Origin: Bradyrhizobium sp. YR681
GTDB taxonomy: Bacteria > Pseudomonadota > Alphaproteobacteria > Rhizobiales > Xanthobacteraceae
Assembly (NCBI RefSeq): GCF_000282615.1
Contig: NZ_AKIY01000014.1
Location: 1 to 60,834 of the forward strand
Reading direction: 5' to 3'
DNA: 60,834 nucleotides
Shown here: positions 1 through 8,370 of the stretch, one piece after another
Layout of the letters: every line of letters begins with the position of its first letter
Position numbering within the stretch: position 1 is the stretch's first letter
The notes under the pieces: generated by a model
Seen by the model: the letters and a program-made list of their open reading frames with translations, nothing else
What the model was told of the DNA's origin: nothing
Databases searched by the model: none
Made by a program: the position numbers and the translations under genes

Positions 1-1
1 C

Positions 2-1198
2 AGCCAATCCGATACGGCGGATATGGGAATGCCGATCGCCCGGACACGGGCGAACAAGCTTCGCGTGATCGGCATGTTGCGATACTACGCCGGCATGGCG
101 ACCTCGCTGCACGGGCAGACCGTGGATAATTCGCTTCCGGGGGACATCGTCTCGTTCACGCGGAAGGAGCCCATCGGGCTGGTTGGCGCCATCATCCCGT
201 GGAATGCGCCGACGGCTGCATCGGTCTGGAAGATCGGGCCTGCGCTGGCGACCGGCTGCACGATCGTGCTCAAGCCGTCGGAGGAGGCGCCGCTGACGCC
301 GCTGCTGATCGCGGATCTGATGAACGAGGCCGGCGTGCCTCCCGGTGTCGTCAACGTGGTGACCGGAACCGGGGCGGAGGCGGGCGCGCCACTGGCCGAA
401 CATCCCGACGTCGACAAGATCGTCTTCACCGGGTCTACTGCGACCGGCCAGGCGATCATCCGCGCTTCTGCCGGCAACCTCAAGCGGGTGTCTCTCGAGC
501 TCGGCGGAAAGTCACCGGTCATCGTGTGCGCCGATGCGGATCTCGACAAGGCTGTGCCGATCGCCGCGATGGCCGCATTCGCCAATTCGGGGCAGATCTG
601 CATCGCCGGCTCACGCCTGTTCGTGGAGCGGACGATCCATGATGAATTGGTCGAGCGGCTTGGCAAGTTCGCCTCGGCGCTGAAGATCGGCGATGGCGCG
701 GATCCGTCGACCGAGATCGGGCCTCTCGTGTCCCAGCGGCAGCTCGACAAGGTCGAGGGCTTTCTGCAAAGCGGGCGCGACGAGGGCGCAACCGTGGTGG
801 CGGGCGGCCGGCGCGCGAGAGAGGGGAGCCTTGCGAAGGGCAATTTCGTCGAGCCGACCGTGTTCGCCGGCGTCTCCGACGACATGCAGATCGCCCGTGA
901 CGAAATCTTCGGCCCGGTGATTTCGGCACTGCCGTTCGACACCCTCGACGAGGCCGTGGAAAGAGCCAACGCAACGCCGTACGGGCTCGCGGCCGGCGTC
1001 TTCACGCGCGACGTGAGCAAGGCCCACGTCATCTCGCGCAGCCTCCGCGCAGGATCGGTGTGGGTGAACACCTATCACGCGCTGGATCCCGCAATGCCGT
1101 TCGGCGGCTACAAGATGAGCGGATATGGCCGCGAGGGCGGCACCGAGCATCTCGACGAATATCTGAACACGAAGGGTGTCTGGATCAAGCTGGACTGA
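2..1198 (+). CDS. Aldehyde dehydrogenase, 5'-truncated by window edge
   Basis: NAD(P)-dependent oxidation of an aldehyde to an acid. The reading frame is already open at base 2, so about 90 N-terminal residues lie outside the window; the ATG at 23 is an internal Met. Counting from it, the cofactor-binding PWNAP is at residues 59-63, the general base Glu159 is in LELGGKSP, and the catalytic Cys193 is in GQICIAGSR. The C-terminal PFGGYKMSGYGREGG block is intact. It converges with the lyase gene downstream. The substrate cannot be read from sequence; the island context suggests a catabolic semialdehyde. Confidence 0.93.
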   Translation, partial: SQSDTADMGMPIARTRANKLRVIGMLRYYAGMATSLHGQTVDNSLPGDIVSFTRKEPIGLVGAIIPWNAPTAASVWKIGPALATGCTIVLKPSEEAPLTPLLIADLMNEAGVPPGVVNVVTGTGAEAGAPLAEHPDVDKIVFTGSTATGQAIIRASAGNLKRVSLELGGKSPVIVCADADLDKAVPIAAMAAFANSGQICIAGSRLFVERTIHDELVERLGKFASALKIGDGADPSTEIGPLVSQRQLDKVEGFLQSGRDEGATVVAGGRRAREGSLAKGNFVEPTVFAGVSDDMQIARDEIFGPVISALPFDTLDEAVERANATPYGLAAGVFTRDVSKAHVISRSLRAGSVWVNTYHALDPAMPFGGYKMSGYGREGGTEHLDEYLNTKGVWIKLD

Positions 1199-1205
1199 GC
1201 CTGGA

Positions 1206-1237
1206 CCGACGCGATCGCATGCGCGCCATCGCGTCGG
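1206..1237. terminator. Hairpin between convergent genes
   Basis: A perfect 10-bp inverted repeat (CCGACGCGAT and ATCGCGTCGG) with a 12-nt loop lies between the stop of the aldehyde dehydrogenase and the 3' end of the convergent lyase gene. There is no T-run, so a bidirectional, possibly Rho-assisted terminator is inference. Confidence 0.45.
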
Positions 1238-1252
1238 CCCGTCTCGCAATGT

Positions 1253-2176
1253 TCAATTGCGTTGTGGCATGCCGGCTGGAACGACTGTCTGAACGATGGA
1301 TGAATCGAGCGATTCGTAGTCGTGCAATCCGATTGTCGCGTAAAGCTCCGCGCGCGTCTGCATCCGCTCGACGACCCCATGCGTGCCGCCGTCGCGCGAA
1401 ATCGCCGCGTAGAGCTCGGCCTGGGCCCTGTTTGCCATTCGGAGTGAGGATACCGGCCAGATCACCATCGCGTAGCCCATGGCCTCGAACTCTGCGGCCG
1501 TGAAGAACGGCGTCTTTCCGAACTCCGTCATGTTGGCGAGCAGGGGGACATCAGGCATGCGCTCGGCAAACGCGCGGAACATCTCGGCGGTGTTGAGCGC
1601 TTCCGGGAAGATCGCATCGGCGCCGGCCTCGATGTAGAGCTTTGCGCGGGCGACCGCGCCATCAAGGCCTTCGCTCGCGGCGGCGTCGGTCCTGGCGATG
1701 ATCACGAGGTCGCGCCGCGCTTTCGCGGCTGCCGCGACCTTTGCTGCCATATCGTGTGCATCGGCGATCTTCTTGTCGTTGAGATGGCCGCACTTCTTGG
1801 GCAGGATCTGGTCTTCGAGGTGTAGCGCGCCCGCGCCGGAATCCTCGAAGACGCGGGTCGCGTGCATCACGTTCAATGCTTCGCCGTAGCCGGTGTCGGC
1901 GTCGACGAGGAGGGGCAGTCCCGCCGCGCGGACGATCTGCCGAACGAAAAAGGCGACTTCATCCACGGCGATGATGCCGAGATCGGGCAGGCCCATCGAC
2001 GCCGTCATGGCTGCGCCCGAAAGATAAAGCGCGTCGAAACCGGCTGCCTTGGCCTGTAGCGCCGCCATGCCGTTGTGGGCGCCCGGTAGTTGCAGGATGC
2101 CGGGCCGCTTCAGGAGGTCGCGGAAACGGCGCCCGGCGGATTCGCGGGGAAGATCGGCGGCAACGAGATAGGTCAT
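1253..2176 (-). CDS. Isocitrate lyase/PEP mutase family, methylisocitrate lyase-like
   Basis: Predicted cytoplasmic C-C lyase that cleaves a 2-methylisocitrate-like or dimethylmalate-like acid to pyruvate or a 2-oxoacid plus a dicarboxylate. The 307-residue length is typical of PrpB. Visible marks are the VDADTGYG metal/substrate loop at about 91-98 and the KKCGH catalytic loop with Cys129. It lies 21 bp after the prpF-like gene on the same strand, with a GGAG ribosome site before the ATG, so the two are probably one operon. No methylcitrate synthase is nearby, so the substrate may not be methylisocitrate. 2,3-dimethylmalate lyase belongs to the same family and is an alternative. Confidence 0.85.
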   Translation of the reverse strand: MTYLVAADLPRESAGRRFRDLLKRPGILQLPGAHNGMAALQAKAAGFDALYLSGAAMTASMGLPDLGIIAVDEVAFFVRQIVRAAGLPLLVDADTGYGEALNVMHATRVFEDSGAGALHLEDQILPKKCGHLNDKKIADAHDMAAKVAAAAKARRDLVIIARTDAAASEGLDGAVARAKLYIEAGADAIFPEALNTAEMFRAFAERMPDVPLLANMTEFGKTPFFTAAEFEAMGYAMVIWPVSSLRMANRAQAELYAAISRDGGTHGVVERMQTRAELYATIGLHDYESLDSSIVQTVVPAGMPQRN

Positions 2177-2197
2177 CGTCTGGAACTCCGGAAGTTA

Positions 2198-3376
2198 TTA
2201 TGCGCTGCGCCGTGCTTGCGCGGTCGCCTTGGCAGTTCGATAGAACACGCTCCCCTCGAACAGCCGCCTGGCGGTGCGGTACACCGCGCCGTGAATGGCC
2301 CGCGCCCTTGCAGGATCATCGGCATGTTCGACGGCCGCATCGACCACGGTCGTGCCGGAGGGGTGGGCGATGGTGATCGGGCCGTCGCCGGCGCGGGCCG
2401 TCCGATTCGCAAGCGTGCCCTTGATGCGCACCGCGATCGCCAAGCAGGTCGCGCCTGTGATCGGGACTGCCCGATGCGGTTGACCGATCGAAATCATCCG
2501 GATGCCAAGCGACATGTCCGATGGCTCCAGCCGTCGGCCCGACAACGTCGTCATCGGGCGCGGCGCCACGATCATCGCGACCTTGGGCACGCTGGGGATT
2601 TTTGTGGCTGCCGCGACATCAGGGGCAAGGCCCATCGCCACCGAGGCTGCGCAGCGAATCGCCTCCATCCGTTCGAGAAAGATCGGATCGCTCTCGAGTG
2701 CCTCGGGCATCTCGCTGCCGTCCTTGCCGAGCGAGGCGGCCGCGACGAAGACGCAAGGATTGGCGGCATCGACGAGCGATGCCTCGAGGGCGCCGAGGCC
2801 GGGGATATCGAAATGATCGCAAGGGCGTCCGGTCGGAAGCAGGCGCCCGGTCCTGGTACCGCCGGGGTCGATGAATTCGAGCCGGACCGGTGCTCCCTGT
2901 CCGCCGACACCGTCGATCGTCATCTCACCGTCGATCTCGACGTCTCCGTCAGTCATCGGAAAGCGTGCAACGATGATCTTGCCGGTGTTGGTGTTGTGGA
3001 TGCGCACGACGGCCTCGCCGTTCGCGGGCGCGCTTACCAGGCCTTCGCTGACGGCGAACGGGCCCATCGCCGAAGACATGTTGCCGCAATTTGCGCTGTA
3101 GTCGACGGCCGCGCTCTTCACAGAGATCTGCGCGAACGTATAGTCGATGTCGGCATCCGGCCGCGTCGGCGAGCCGACCACGCAGACCTTCGAAAGAGAC
3201 GAGAGCCCACCGCCCATTCCATCCAGCTGGCGGCCATTGGGATCGGGCGAGCCCATCACGGACAGGAAGATCGGATCCCATGATGCGGGATCTGCCGGCA
3301 GGTCTTGTCTGTTGAATACGACGGCTTTCGACGTGCCGCCGCGTATGAAGGTGGCTCTGAGCTTGTTCTGTGGCAT
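2198..3376 (-). CDS. PrpF family isomerase (aconitate / methylitaconate / oxalomesaconate type)
   Basis: 392-residue member of the PrpF / 3-methylitaconate isomerase / 4-oxalomesaconate tautomerase family, with a diaminopimelate epimerase-like fold that shifts a double bond next to a carboxylate. Motifs seen are FIRGGTSKAVVF at about 10-21, Lys63 in SSLSKV and Cys97 in SANCGNMSS. The 34-residue spacing matches the catalytic Lys/Cys pair described for PrpF. It is first gene of a leftward pair with the lyase. An AAGGG ribosome site precedes the ATG, and paired GTATAC operator sites lie 15-50 bp upstream. The exact substrate is not decidable from sequence. Confidence 0.88.
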   Translation of the reverse strand: MPQNKLRATFIRGGTSKAVVFNRQDLPADPASWDPIFLSVMGSPDPNGRQLDGMGGGLSSLSKVCVVGSPTRPDADIDYTFAQISVKSAAVDYSANCGNMSSAMGPFAVSEGLVSAPANGEAVVRIHNTNTGKIIVARFPMTDGDVEIDGEMTIDGVGGQGAPVRLEFIDPGGTRTGRLLPTGRPCDHFDIPGLGALEASLVDAANPCVFVAAASLGKDGSEMPEALESDPIFLERMEAIRCAASVAMGLAPDVAAATKIPSVPKVAMIVAPRPMTTLSGRRLEPSDMSLGIRMISIGQPHRAVPITGATCLAIAVRIKGTLANRTARAGDGPITIAHPSGTTVVDAAVEHADDPARARAIHGAVYRTARRLFEGSVFYRTAKATAQARRSA

Positions 3377-3390
3377 TCGCTGCCCTTTGC

Positions 3391-3425
3391 ATACCGATGT
3401 ATACTCTGGATACCACTGTATACAT
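3391..3425. promoter_or_regulatory. Paired GTATAC operator upstream of prpF-like gene
   Basis: Two copies of ATACC-NN-TGTATAC (3391-3404 and 3410-3423) are arranged in tandem, with centres 19 bp apart (about two helical turns). Each holds a GTATAC palindrome. They sit just upstream of the prpF-like start codon, and a matching site lies before the rightward operon. GntR/FCD regulators commonly bind short palindromes of this kind, so the adjacent GntR protein is the inferred ligand. Confidence 0.6.
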
Positions 3426-3623
3426 TCGTTGGGCGGGCTGCTACTCTTATTCTAATCGGTGGACGCCTGTTGCCTCGTTCCAGACAGGCGGCGCGACGCC
3501 GAATATCCTGCGTCGTTCACCTGCCTTGTACGGTCGGAAGAATCCGACGCAGATCATTGATGGACAGTTTGGCGCGTCACGCTCGTACGAGCAGCTCCTG
3601 CCGAATGAGATCGGAAAGACGTC

Positions 3624-4328
3624 ATGACCGACGAGATGCTGTTGCCGGACCGCGCGAAATTCGCATCTGCTGCCGACTACGCTTACGCGGCACTGCGGCG
3701 TGAAATCGTCGAAGGGCGCTTTGCGCCGGGGCGGCGCATGCGCGAAGTCGAACTGGCGGAGCATCTCGGCATCAGCCGGACGCCGACGCGTCAGGCGCTG
3801 ACGCGGCTCGAGCTCGAGGGTCTGCTCGATCTTCGCCCGAGAACCGGGCTCGTCGTTTCCGTCCTCGATATGGATGCGGTCGAAGAACTCTACGAAATGC
3901 GCGCGGCGCTCGAAGGCACCGCAGCCGCATTGGCCTCGAAGCATGCAAGCCCGAAGGATCTGGCCGCACTCGCCCGGCTCGTCGCCGAAGGCGAAAAGCT
4001 CGGCCGCGAGCCCTTCAATCTTTATCGGCACAACAGGGAACTGCACGACGCAATTCAAACGGCCGCGCACAATCGCTATCTCGAAAAGAGCTTGTCCGCG
4101 CTTCAAGATGCGATCGCGCTTCTGGGGCCGACGACATTGGCCGAGAAGGGCCGCTTTGCAGTGGCCCAGGCGGAGCATGCCGCCATCGTTCAGGCCATTT
4201 CGCAAAGAGAAGGCGAGAAGGCCGAGCGCCTGGCGCGAGCGCACGTTCTGAGCGCGCTCGAGACTCGTCGGGCGATCCTGGCGAAAGAGCGCGAGCAGGA
4301 GACGCGCGGCGAACGAGACGGCGTCTGA
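3624..4328 (+). CDS. GntR family regulator, FCD (FadR) subfamily
   Basis: 234 residues. The N-terminal winged helix-turn-helix (about 16-80) contains LAEHLGISRTPTRQALTRLE. The C-terminal all-helical FCD domain (about 86-215) carries histidines at the expected ligand/metal positions (HNRELHDAI, QAEHAAIV, ARAHV). GGAAAG precedes the ATG. It sits between the leftward prpF/lyase pair and the rightward operon, both of which have GTATAC-type sites in front. The likely role is substrate-responsive repression of both arms. The effector is unknown, but FCD proteins often bind small organic acids through a metal ion. Confidence 0.93.
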   Translation: MTDEMLLPDRAKFASAADYAYAALRREIVEGRFAPGRRMREVELAEHLGISRTPTRQALTRLELEGLLDLRPRTGLVVSVLDMDAVEELYEMRAALEGTAAALASKHASPKDLAALARLVAEGEKLGREPFNLYRHNRELHDAIQTAAHNRYLEKSLSALQDAIALLGPTTLAEKGRFAVAQAEHAAIVQAISQREGEKAERLARAHVLSALETRRAILAKEREQETRGERDGV

Positions 4329-4468
4329 ATGACGATGCGAGCGGCGCAATTTTCGCGGCTCGCAAACATGCTTCCGATCTCCACCGCCATCCCGATCTTC
4401 CAGCAACTTATTGTTTGAACGGCACTTTCCGCCCGCGACGGGCCTGCATTTTTTCGCCTTGCATTCGG

Positions 4469-4496
4469 ATGTATACATTAGTATTCATCAGAATAC
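4469..4496. promoter_or_regulatory. ATGTATACAT operator and GTATTC/GAATAC inverted repeat upstream of the catabolic operon
   Basis: A perfect 10-bp palindrome ATGTATACAT (4469-4478) is followed by an inverted repeat GTATTC-ATCA-GAATAC (4481-4496). The pair ends about 40 bp before the ATG of the TcuA-like gene. The first element matches the core of the sites at 3397-3425, which supports shared control by the GntR protein. Confidence 0.6.
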
Positions 4497-4535
4497 ATAA
4501 CGCAAAAGACGCAGGCCAGACGGGAAGGAACGGAA

Positions 4536-6056
4536 ATGCACGAAGAGTTCGATGTGATCGTCGTTGGCGCGGGAAATGCCGCTCTGGCTGCGGCAGTCTC
4601 AGCGAAGGAAAACGGCGCAGATCGTGTCGTCGTTCTCGAGAAAGCTCCCCGCGAAATGCGAGGCGGAAACACGCACTGGAGCGGTGGTGTCCTGCGCTTT
4701 GCCTATGACGAGCCGCGCGAGATCGGCGCACTGCTGCCGGGCGTCGAAGACGAATTCGAGAATTTCTACGACGGCATTTCTCCCTATACGCAGGAAGACT
4801 TTCACGGCGATCTCATGCGCGTGACCAACGGACGCACGGATCCAATCCTGTCCCGCCTTCTCGTGTCGAACTCGCAGGCGACCGTTCGCTGGATGAAGGA
4901 CACCGGCGCCATCAAGATGGAGCCGGCGATCAGCCTGTCCGCGGTCAAGAAAGACAACGTCATGGTCTGGGCGCGCGGCCTCGTCGTGCGCGCTGCGCAC
5001 GAAGGCGTCGGCCTCTCGCGCAGCTGGTTTTCGACCTGCGAGCGCATGGGCATCGAGGTGCGCTACGGCAATGCCGTTTCGGAGCTGCTTCAGGACGAGA
5101 GCGGCAGTGTCGTCGGCGTCAAGACCAAGGACGACGATGGGGTTCGCACGCTCGGCGCGAAAGCCGTCGTGCTCGGCTGCGGCGGCTTTGAAGCGAACGT
5201 CCAGATGCGCACGCAACACATCGGCCCACTCGTGGGGGCCGCAAAGGTTCGCGGTACGCCTCACAACCAGGGCGACGGCCTGCGCATGGCGCTCGCCATC
5301 GGTGCGATGCCGTGGGGGCAGTGGAGCGGCTGCCATGCCACGCCGATCAGCGCGGACTGGGGTGATTTTGCGCCGCGCGAGATGACCGACCGCAGCAATC
5401 GCCTGTCCTATGTCTATTCGGTGATGATCAACCGCAAGGGCAAGCGCTTCGTGGACGAAGGCGAAGACGGCGCGCTCTTTACCTACGCCAAGTTCGGCCG
5501 AGCCATTCTGGCCGAGCCGGGCGCCAAGGCTTACCAGCTGTTCGACAGCAAGGTGATCCATTTGCTCGAGCCCCGCTACTCGACCAGCGATCCGATCAAG
5601 GCCAATTCGCTCGAAGATCTGATTGCGCAGCTCGATATCGACGACAAGGCGCAGGCGCTCAAGACCGTTCAGAACTACAACGATCATGCACGCTCTGCCG
5701 ACGAAGGTTTCGATCCCACCAAGAAGGATGGCCTCTCCACCAAGGGGCTCGATCTCGAAAAGACCAACTGGGCGCTGCGGCTCGACAAGCCGCCTTATTA
5801 TGCCTACAGCGCGACGGGCGGCATCACCTTCACGTTCGGCGGTCTGAAGATCAACGAGAATGCCGAGGTGATCGGCACCGATTGGCGTCCGATCAAGGGA
5901 TTGTACTGCTGCGGCGAACTCGTCGGCGGTCTGTTCTACGACAATTATCCGGCGGGTACCGGCCTGGTCTCCGGCGCGACATTCGGCAGGATCGCAGGCC
6001 GCAACGCCGCACACCCGCAGAGCATCGCGCCAGCTGCGGCGATGGCATCGCGATGA
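4536..6056 (+). CDS. TcuA-like FAD-dependent dehydrogenase (tricarballylate dehydrogenase / fumarate reductase flavoprotein family)
   Basis: 506-residue flavoprotein that probably introduces or reduces a double bond next to carboxylates. The N-terminal dinucleotide fold VVGAGNAALAAAVSAKE (about 9-25) is followed by a GGNTHWSGG FAD loop. The C-terminal GGL..NE block and DNYPAGTGLVSGATFGR close the FAD site. GAGNAALAA plus RGGNT is characteristic of TcuA, which oxidises tricarballylate to cis-aconitate. No TcuB-like electron acceptor is present, so the oxidant is unknown. First gene of the rightward operon; it overlaps the next gene by ATGA at 6053-6056. Urocanate/fumarate reductase-type activity is an alternative. 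Confidence 0.85.
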   Translation: MHEEFDVIVVGAGNAALAAAVSAKENGADRVVVLEKAPREMRGGNTHWSGGVLRFAYDEPREIGALLPGVEDEFENFYDGISPYTQEDFHGDLMRVTNGRTDPILSRLLVSNSQATVRWMKDTGAIKMEPAISLSAVKKDNVMVWARGLVVRAAHEGVGLSRSWFSTCERMGIEVRYGNAVSELLQDESGSVVGVKTKDDDGVRTLGAKAVVLGCGGFEANVQMRTQHIGPLVGAAKVRGTPHNQGDGLRMALAIGAMPWGQWSGCHATPISADWGDFAPREMTDRSNRLSYVYSVMINRKGKRFVDEGEDGALFTYAKFGRAILAEPGAKAYQLFDSKVIHLLEPRYSTSDPIKANSLEDLIAQLDIDDKAQALKTVQNYNDHARSADEGFDPTKKDGLSTKGLDLEKTNWALRLDKPPYYAYSATGGITFTFGGLKINENAEVIGTDWRPIKGLYCCGELVGGLFYDNYPAGTGLVSGATFGRIAGRNAAHPQSIAPAAAMASR

Positions 6057-7051
6057 GTGTCGGCTCCATCATGTCGGGACCTGATGTCTGGGCCGAAAGC
6101 CTGGCGGACAAGATCTGCGCCTACGATCCACGGCAGCGAGATGCCAAAACTGTGGGACAGGCGAGGGCGGCGGTCATTACTGCGTTCGGTCGGGCGCTGT
6201 CCGGTGCGCCGGCCACGATCGCGAAAGCGCTGCTGGGAACGTCCGGTGTCGCAATGGCTGGAGGATCGTCGCTCGTCTTCGGGACCGAACGGCGCACGAG
6301 TGCGGTCGATGCTGCGCTGATCAACGCCACGGCTGCGGTGGCCGGATCCGAAGCACCGCGCGATGCCGCGAACTCGGCCTCTATCGTGGCGCTGTTCGGG
6401 CTCTGCGAGGAACGCGGAAAAACCGGGCAGGACTTCCTTGACGCATTGATATCGGCTGCGGAAATCGTTCCTTGCCTGGCGCCGACGCTGTCGCCGGCGG
6501 CGGGCCAGCCCGAATTTGCCCTGTTCGGCGGCGTCGCGGCAGCTGCGCGCGTGCTCGGATTGAGCCGCCCGAAAATTGTCGCCGCGCTGGTGATGGCGGG
6601 GATGGCTAATATTGACAGTCCTCCGGCCGGACAGGTCGGCGCAACGTCGTTCATGATCGGCCTGAGCCTTCGCAGCGGATTGCTCGCCGCTTTGCTTGCC
6701 GAAGCCCTGGACGAGGCGTCCTGCGCCGAGATGATCAAGAGCGAAGGGCGCGCGATCCAAAATCTGGCCGCGGTCAACGGAGCGCCGGAAGAGGCCGCTT
6801 TCGATCTTCTTGCCGTTCCGTCGCCGCCGGGAGCCGATCTCTGGGATCAGTTCGAGCGGCAAGCCGGCGCCGTTCTGCCGCGCGATCAGATCGCTCCGCT
6901 GTTCGAGCGGCTCGAGACGATCGACAAGGTGAAGGACCTCGCGACGGTCTCGCGTCTGTTGCAAGCCGGCCGCACTCATGCGGCGCCAAAGAAAGTTGTC
7001 TTCGCTGTGCGAGGAACGCACGAGCCGGAGGAGACGAATTGGGTCCCCTGA
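6053..7051 (+). CDS. Short MmgE/PrpD-family protein
   Basis: 332 residues against roughly 450-480 for typical MmgE/PrpD dehydratases. The helical-domain pattern is recognisable (ALINATAAVAGSEAPRDAANS, GKTGQDFLDALISAAE, FGGVAAAARVLGLSRPKIV). The usual histidine-rich catalytic segment before the AFGAAAAA stretch is replaced by AAGQPEFALFGG, and the C-terminal lid domain is mostly absent. The ATG at 6053 overlaps the preceding stop as ATGA, implying coupled translation and deciding the start. It may be a diverged or non-catalytic dehydratase, or an isomerase-like relative; function is uncertain. Confidence 0.7.
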   Translation: MSVGSIMSGPDVWAESLADKICAYDPRQRDAKTVGQARAAVITAFGRALSGAPATIAKALLGTSGVAMAGGSSLVFGTERRTSAVDAALINATAAVAGSEAPRDAANSASIVALFGLCEERGKTGQDFLDALISAAEIVPCLAPTLSPAAGQPEFALFGGVAAAARVLGLSRPKIVAALVMAGMANIDSPPAGQVGATSFMIGLSLRSGLLAALLAEALDEASCAEMIKSEGRAIQNLAAVNGAPEEAAFDLLAVPSPPGADLWDQFERQAGAVLPRDQIAPLFERLETIDKVKDLATVSRLLQAGRTHAAPKKVVFAVRGTHEPEETNWVP

Positions 7052-7062
7052 CCCGCGAATGA

Positions 7063-7087
7063 TACGACGCGGCCGAGCCGCGTCGTA
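7063..7087 (+). terminator. Perfect 11-bp hairpin between operon genes
   Basis: TACGACGCGGC and GCCGCGTCGTA flank a 3-nt loop just after the MmgE/PrpD-like stop codon. There is no T-run. In this setting, before a binding-protein gene, it may end or attenuate transcription or protect mRNA ends; which of these is inference. Confidence 0.5.
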
Positions 7088-7151
7088 ACGACAAGCCTTA
7101 CCTGACAACAAGAACAAGGCCGATAAAAGCAACATCTGGGGAGAGATTGGA

Positions 7152-8309
7152 ATGAAGCGTTTTGAGTTGATCGCCGTACTCGCGGCGTCGGTCGTGTGTT
7201 CCGCGGCCCAGGCCGAGGACAGTGTCACGATCGGCGTGCACGCCAGTTTTTCCGGCGCCGGCGCCGCCTTTGCCGAGGGCATGCTCGCCGCCACCGACTT
7301 TGCCGCCGAAGACGTCAACAAGGACGGCGGCCTCGAGGTCGCCGGCAAGCGCTACAAGATCCTGTTCAAGCAATATGACGACCGCTACCGCGCCCAGGAC
7401 GCGGTGACGGCCATGGATCGCTTGATGATCCAGGACGGAATTCGCTTCGTCGTCGGCCCGATGGGTTCGGCCGCGGCGGTGGCGACCAAGGATCAGACCA
7501 CCTCCGGAAAAGTCATCACCATGACGTTGGCCTTCACGCCGCGGGCGCTTGGCGCCGATGCGCCGTTCGCGTACCGGCCGGTGATCACGACAGGCGAATT
7601 CTCCGACCCGCAGGTGGCCTGGTTGATGAAGAACACGTCTGCGAAACAGGTCGTATCGCTGCTTCCCAACGACGAGACCGGCCAGCAGATCGGCGTGGCG
7701 AACTTCAACTCATATGCCAAGACCGGCGCGAAGCTGCAGGTCGAGTATTTCGAGCGTGAACGCGTCGACTTCGTGCCCATTCTGACCCGCATTCTGATGA
7801 AGGCCGACGGGCTCGAGCTCGGCGGCAATTCTCCGACCACCGCCGGGCTCATCCTCAAGCAGGCCCGCGAACTGGGCTACAAGGGCCCGGTGTTCGTCAC
7901 CGGCGGCGACGTCGCTGCCGAGATGCTCAAGGTGGCGGGCAAGGATGCGGCTGAAGGCACCTATGTCCATTTGCCGATCGATACCGGCCTGCCGGACACG
8001 GCTGCCTATGTTGCCCGCTTCAAGGCCAAATACGGCCCGAACATGAACGGCTTCAGCCCGTTCTTCTATGCCGGCCTGCAGATGCTGTTCACGGCGATGA
8101 AGAAGGCCGGCACCGTGGACGACACGACCAAGATCGCAACGACGCTCGACGGATTGTCCGACGTTCCGACCGCGATGGGCAAGGCGGGTTGGACCGGCGA
8201 GCAGAAATACGGGATCAAGCACCAGATCGATCTTCCCTTCTATGTGGGGCAGATGAAGGACGGCGTCGTCACCAAGGTGGCAACCTGCGACGTCAACGCG
8301 TGCAAATAA
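7152..8309 (+). CDS. ABC importer substrate-binding protein, LivK type
   Basis: 385-residue periplasmic binding protein of the branched-chain amino acid (HAAT) family. A Sec signal peptide is visible, with a positively charged start, a hydrophobic core LIAVLAASVVCSA and cleavage probably after AQA (about residue 22). The mature start TIGVHASFSGAGAAFAEGM matches the type I periplasmic fold opening. A GGGGAGAG ribosome site precedes the ATG. The permease and ATPase genes follow directly. In rhizobia, proteins of this family bind many carboxylates and aromatics as well as amino acids, so the ligand may be the acid degraded by the island. Confidence 0.93.
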   Translation: MKRFELIAVLAASVVCSAAQAEDSVTIGVHASFSGAGAAFAEGMLAATDFAAEDVNKDGGLEVAGKRYKILFKQYDDRYRAQDAVTAMDRLMIQDGIRFVVGPMGSAAAVATKDQTTSGKVITMTLAFTPRALGADAPFAYRPVITTGEFSDPQVAWLMKNTSAKQVVSLLPNDETGQQIGVANFNSYAKTGAKLQVEYFERERVDFVPILTRILMKADGLELGGNSPTTAGLILKQARELGYKGPVFVTGGDVAAEMLKVAGKDAAEGTYVHLPIDTGLPDTAAYVARFKAKYGPNMNGFSPFFYAGLQMLFTAMKKAGTVDDTTKIATTLDGLSDVPTAMGKAGWTGEQKYGIKHQIDLPFYVGQMKDGVVTKVATCDVNACK

Positions 8310-8325
8310 GCGGCCGCTTGAATAG

Positions 8326-8346
8326 GCGAGGCGCTTGGCGCCTCGC
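8326..8346 (+). promoter_or_regulatory. Intercistronic hairpin after binding-protein gene
   Basis: GCGAGGCGC and GCGCCTCGC form a perfect 9-bp stem with a TTG loop in the 61-bp gap between the binding-protein and permease genes. Such hairpins often stabilise the upstream mRNA so that binding protein exceeds permease; that role is inferred. Confidence 0.45.
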
Positions 8347-8370
8347 TGACGTGATTGGAGTCGTCGTCCC

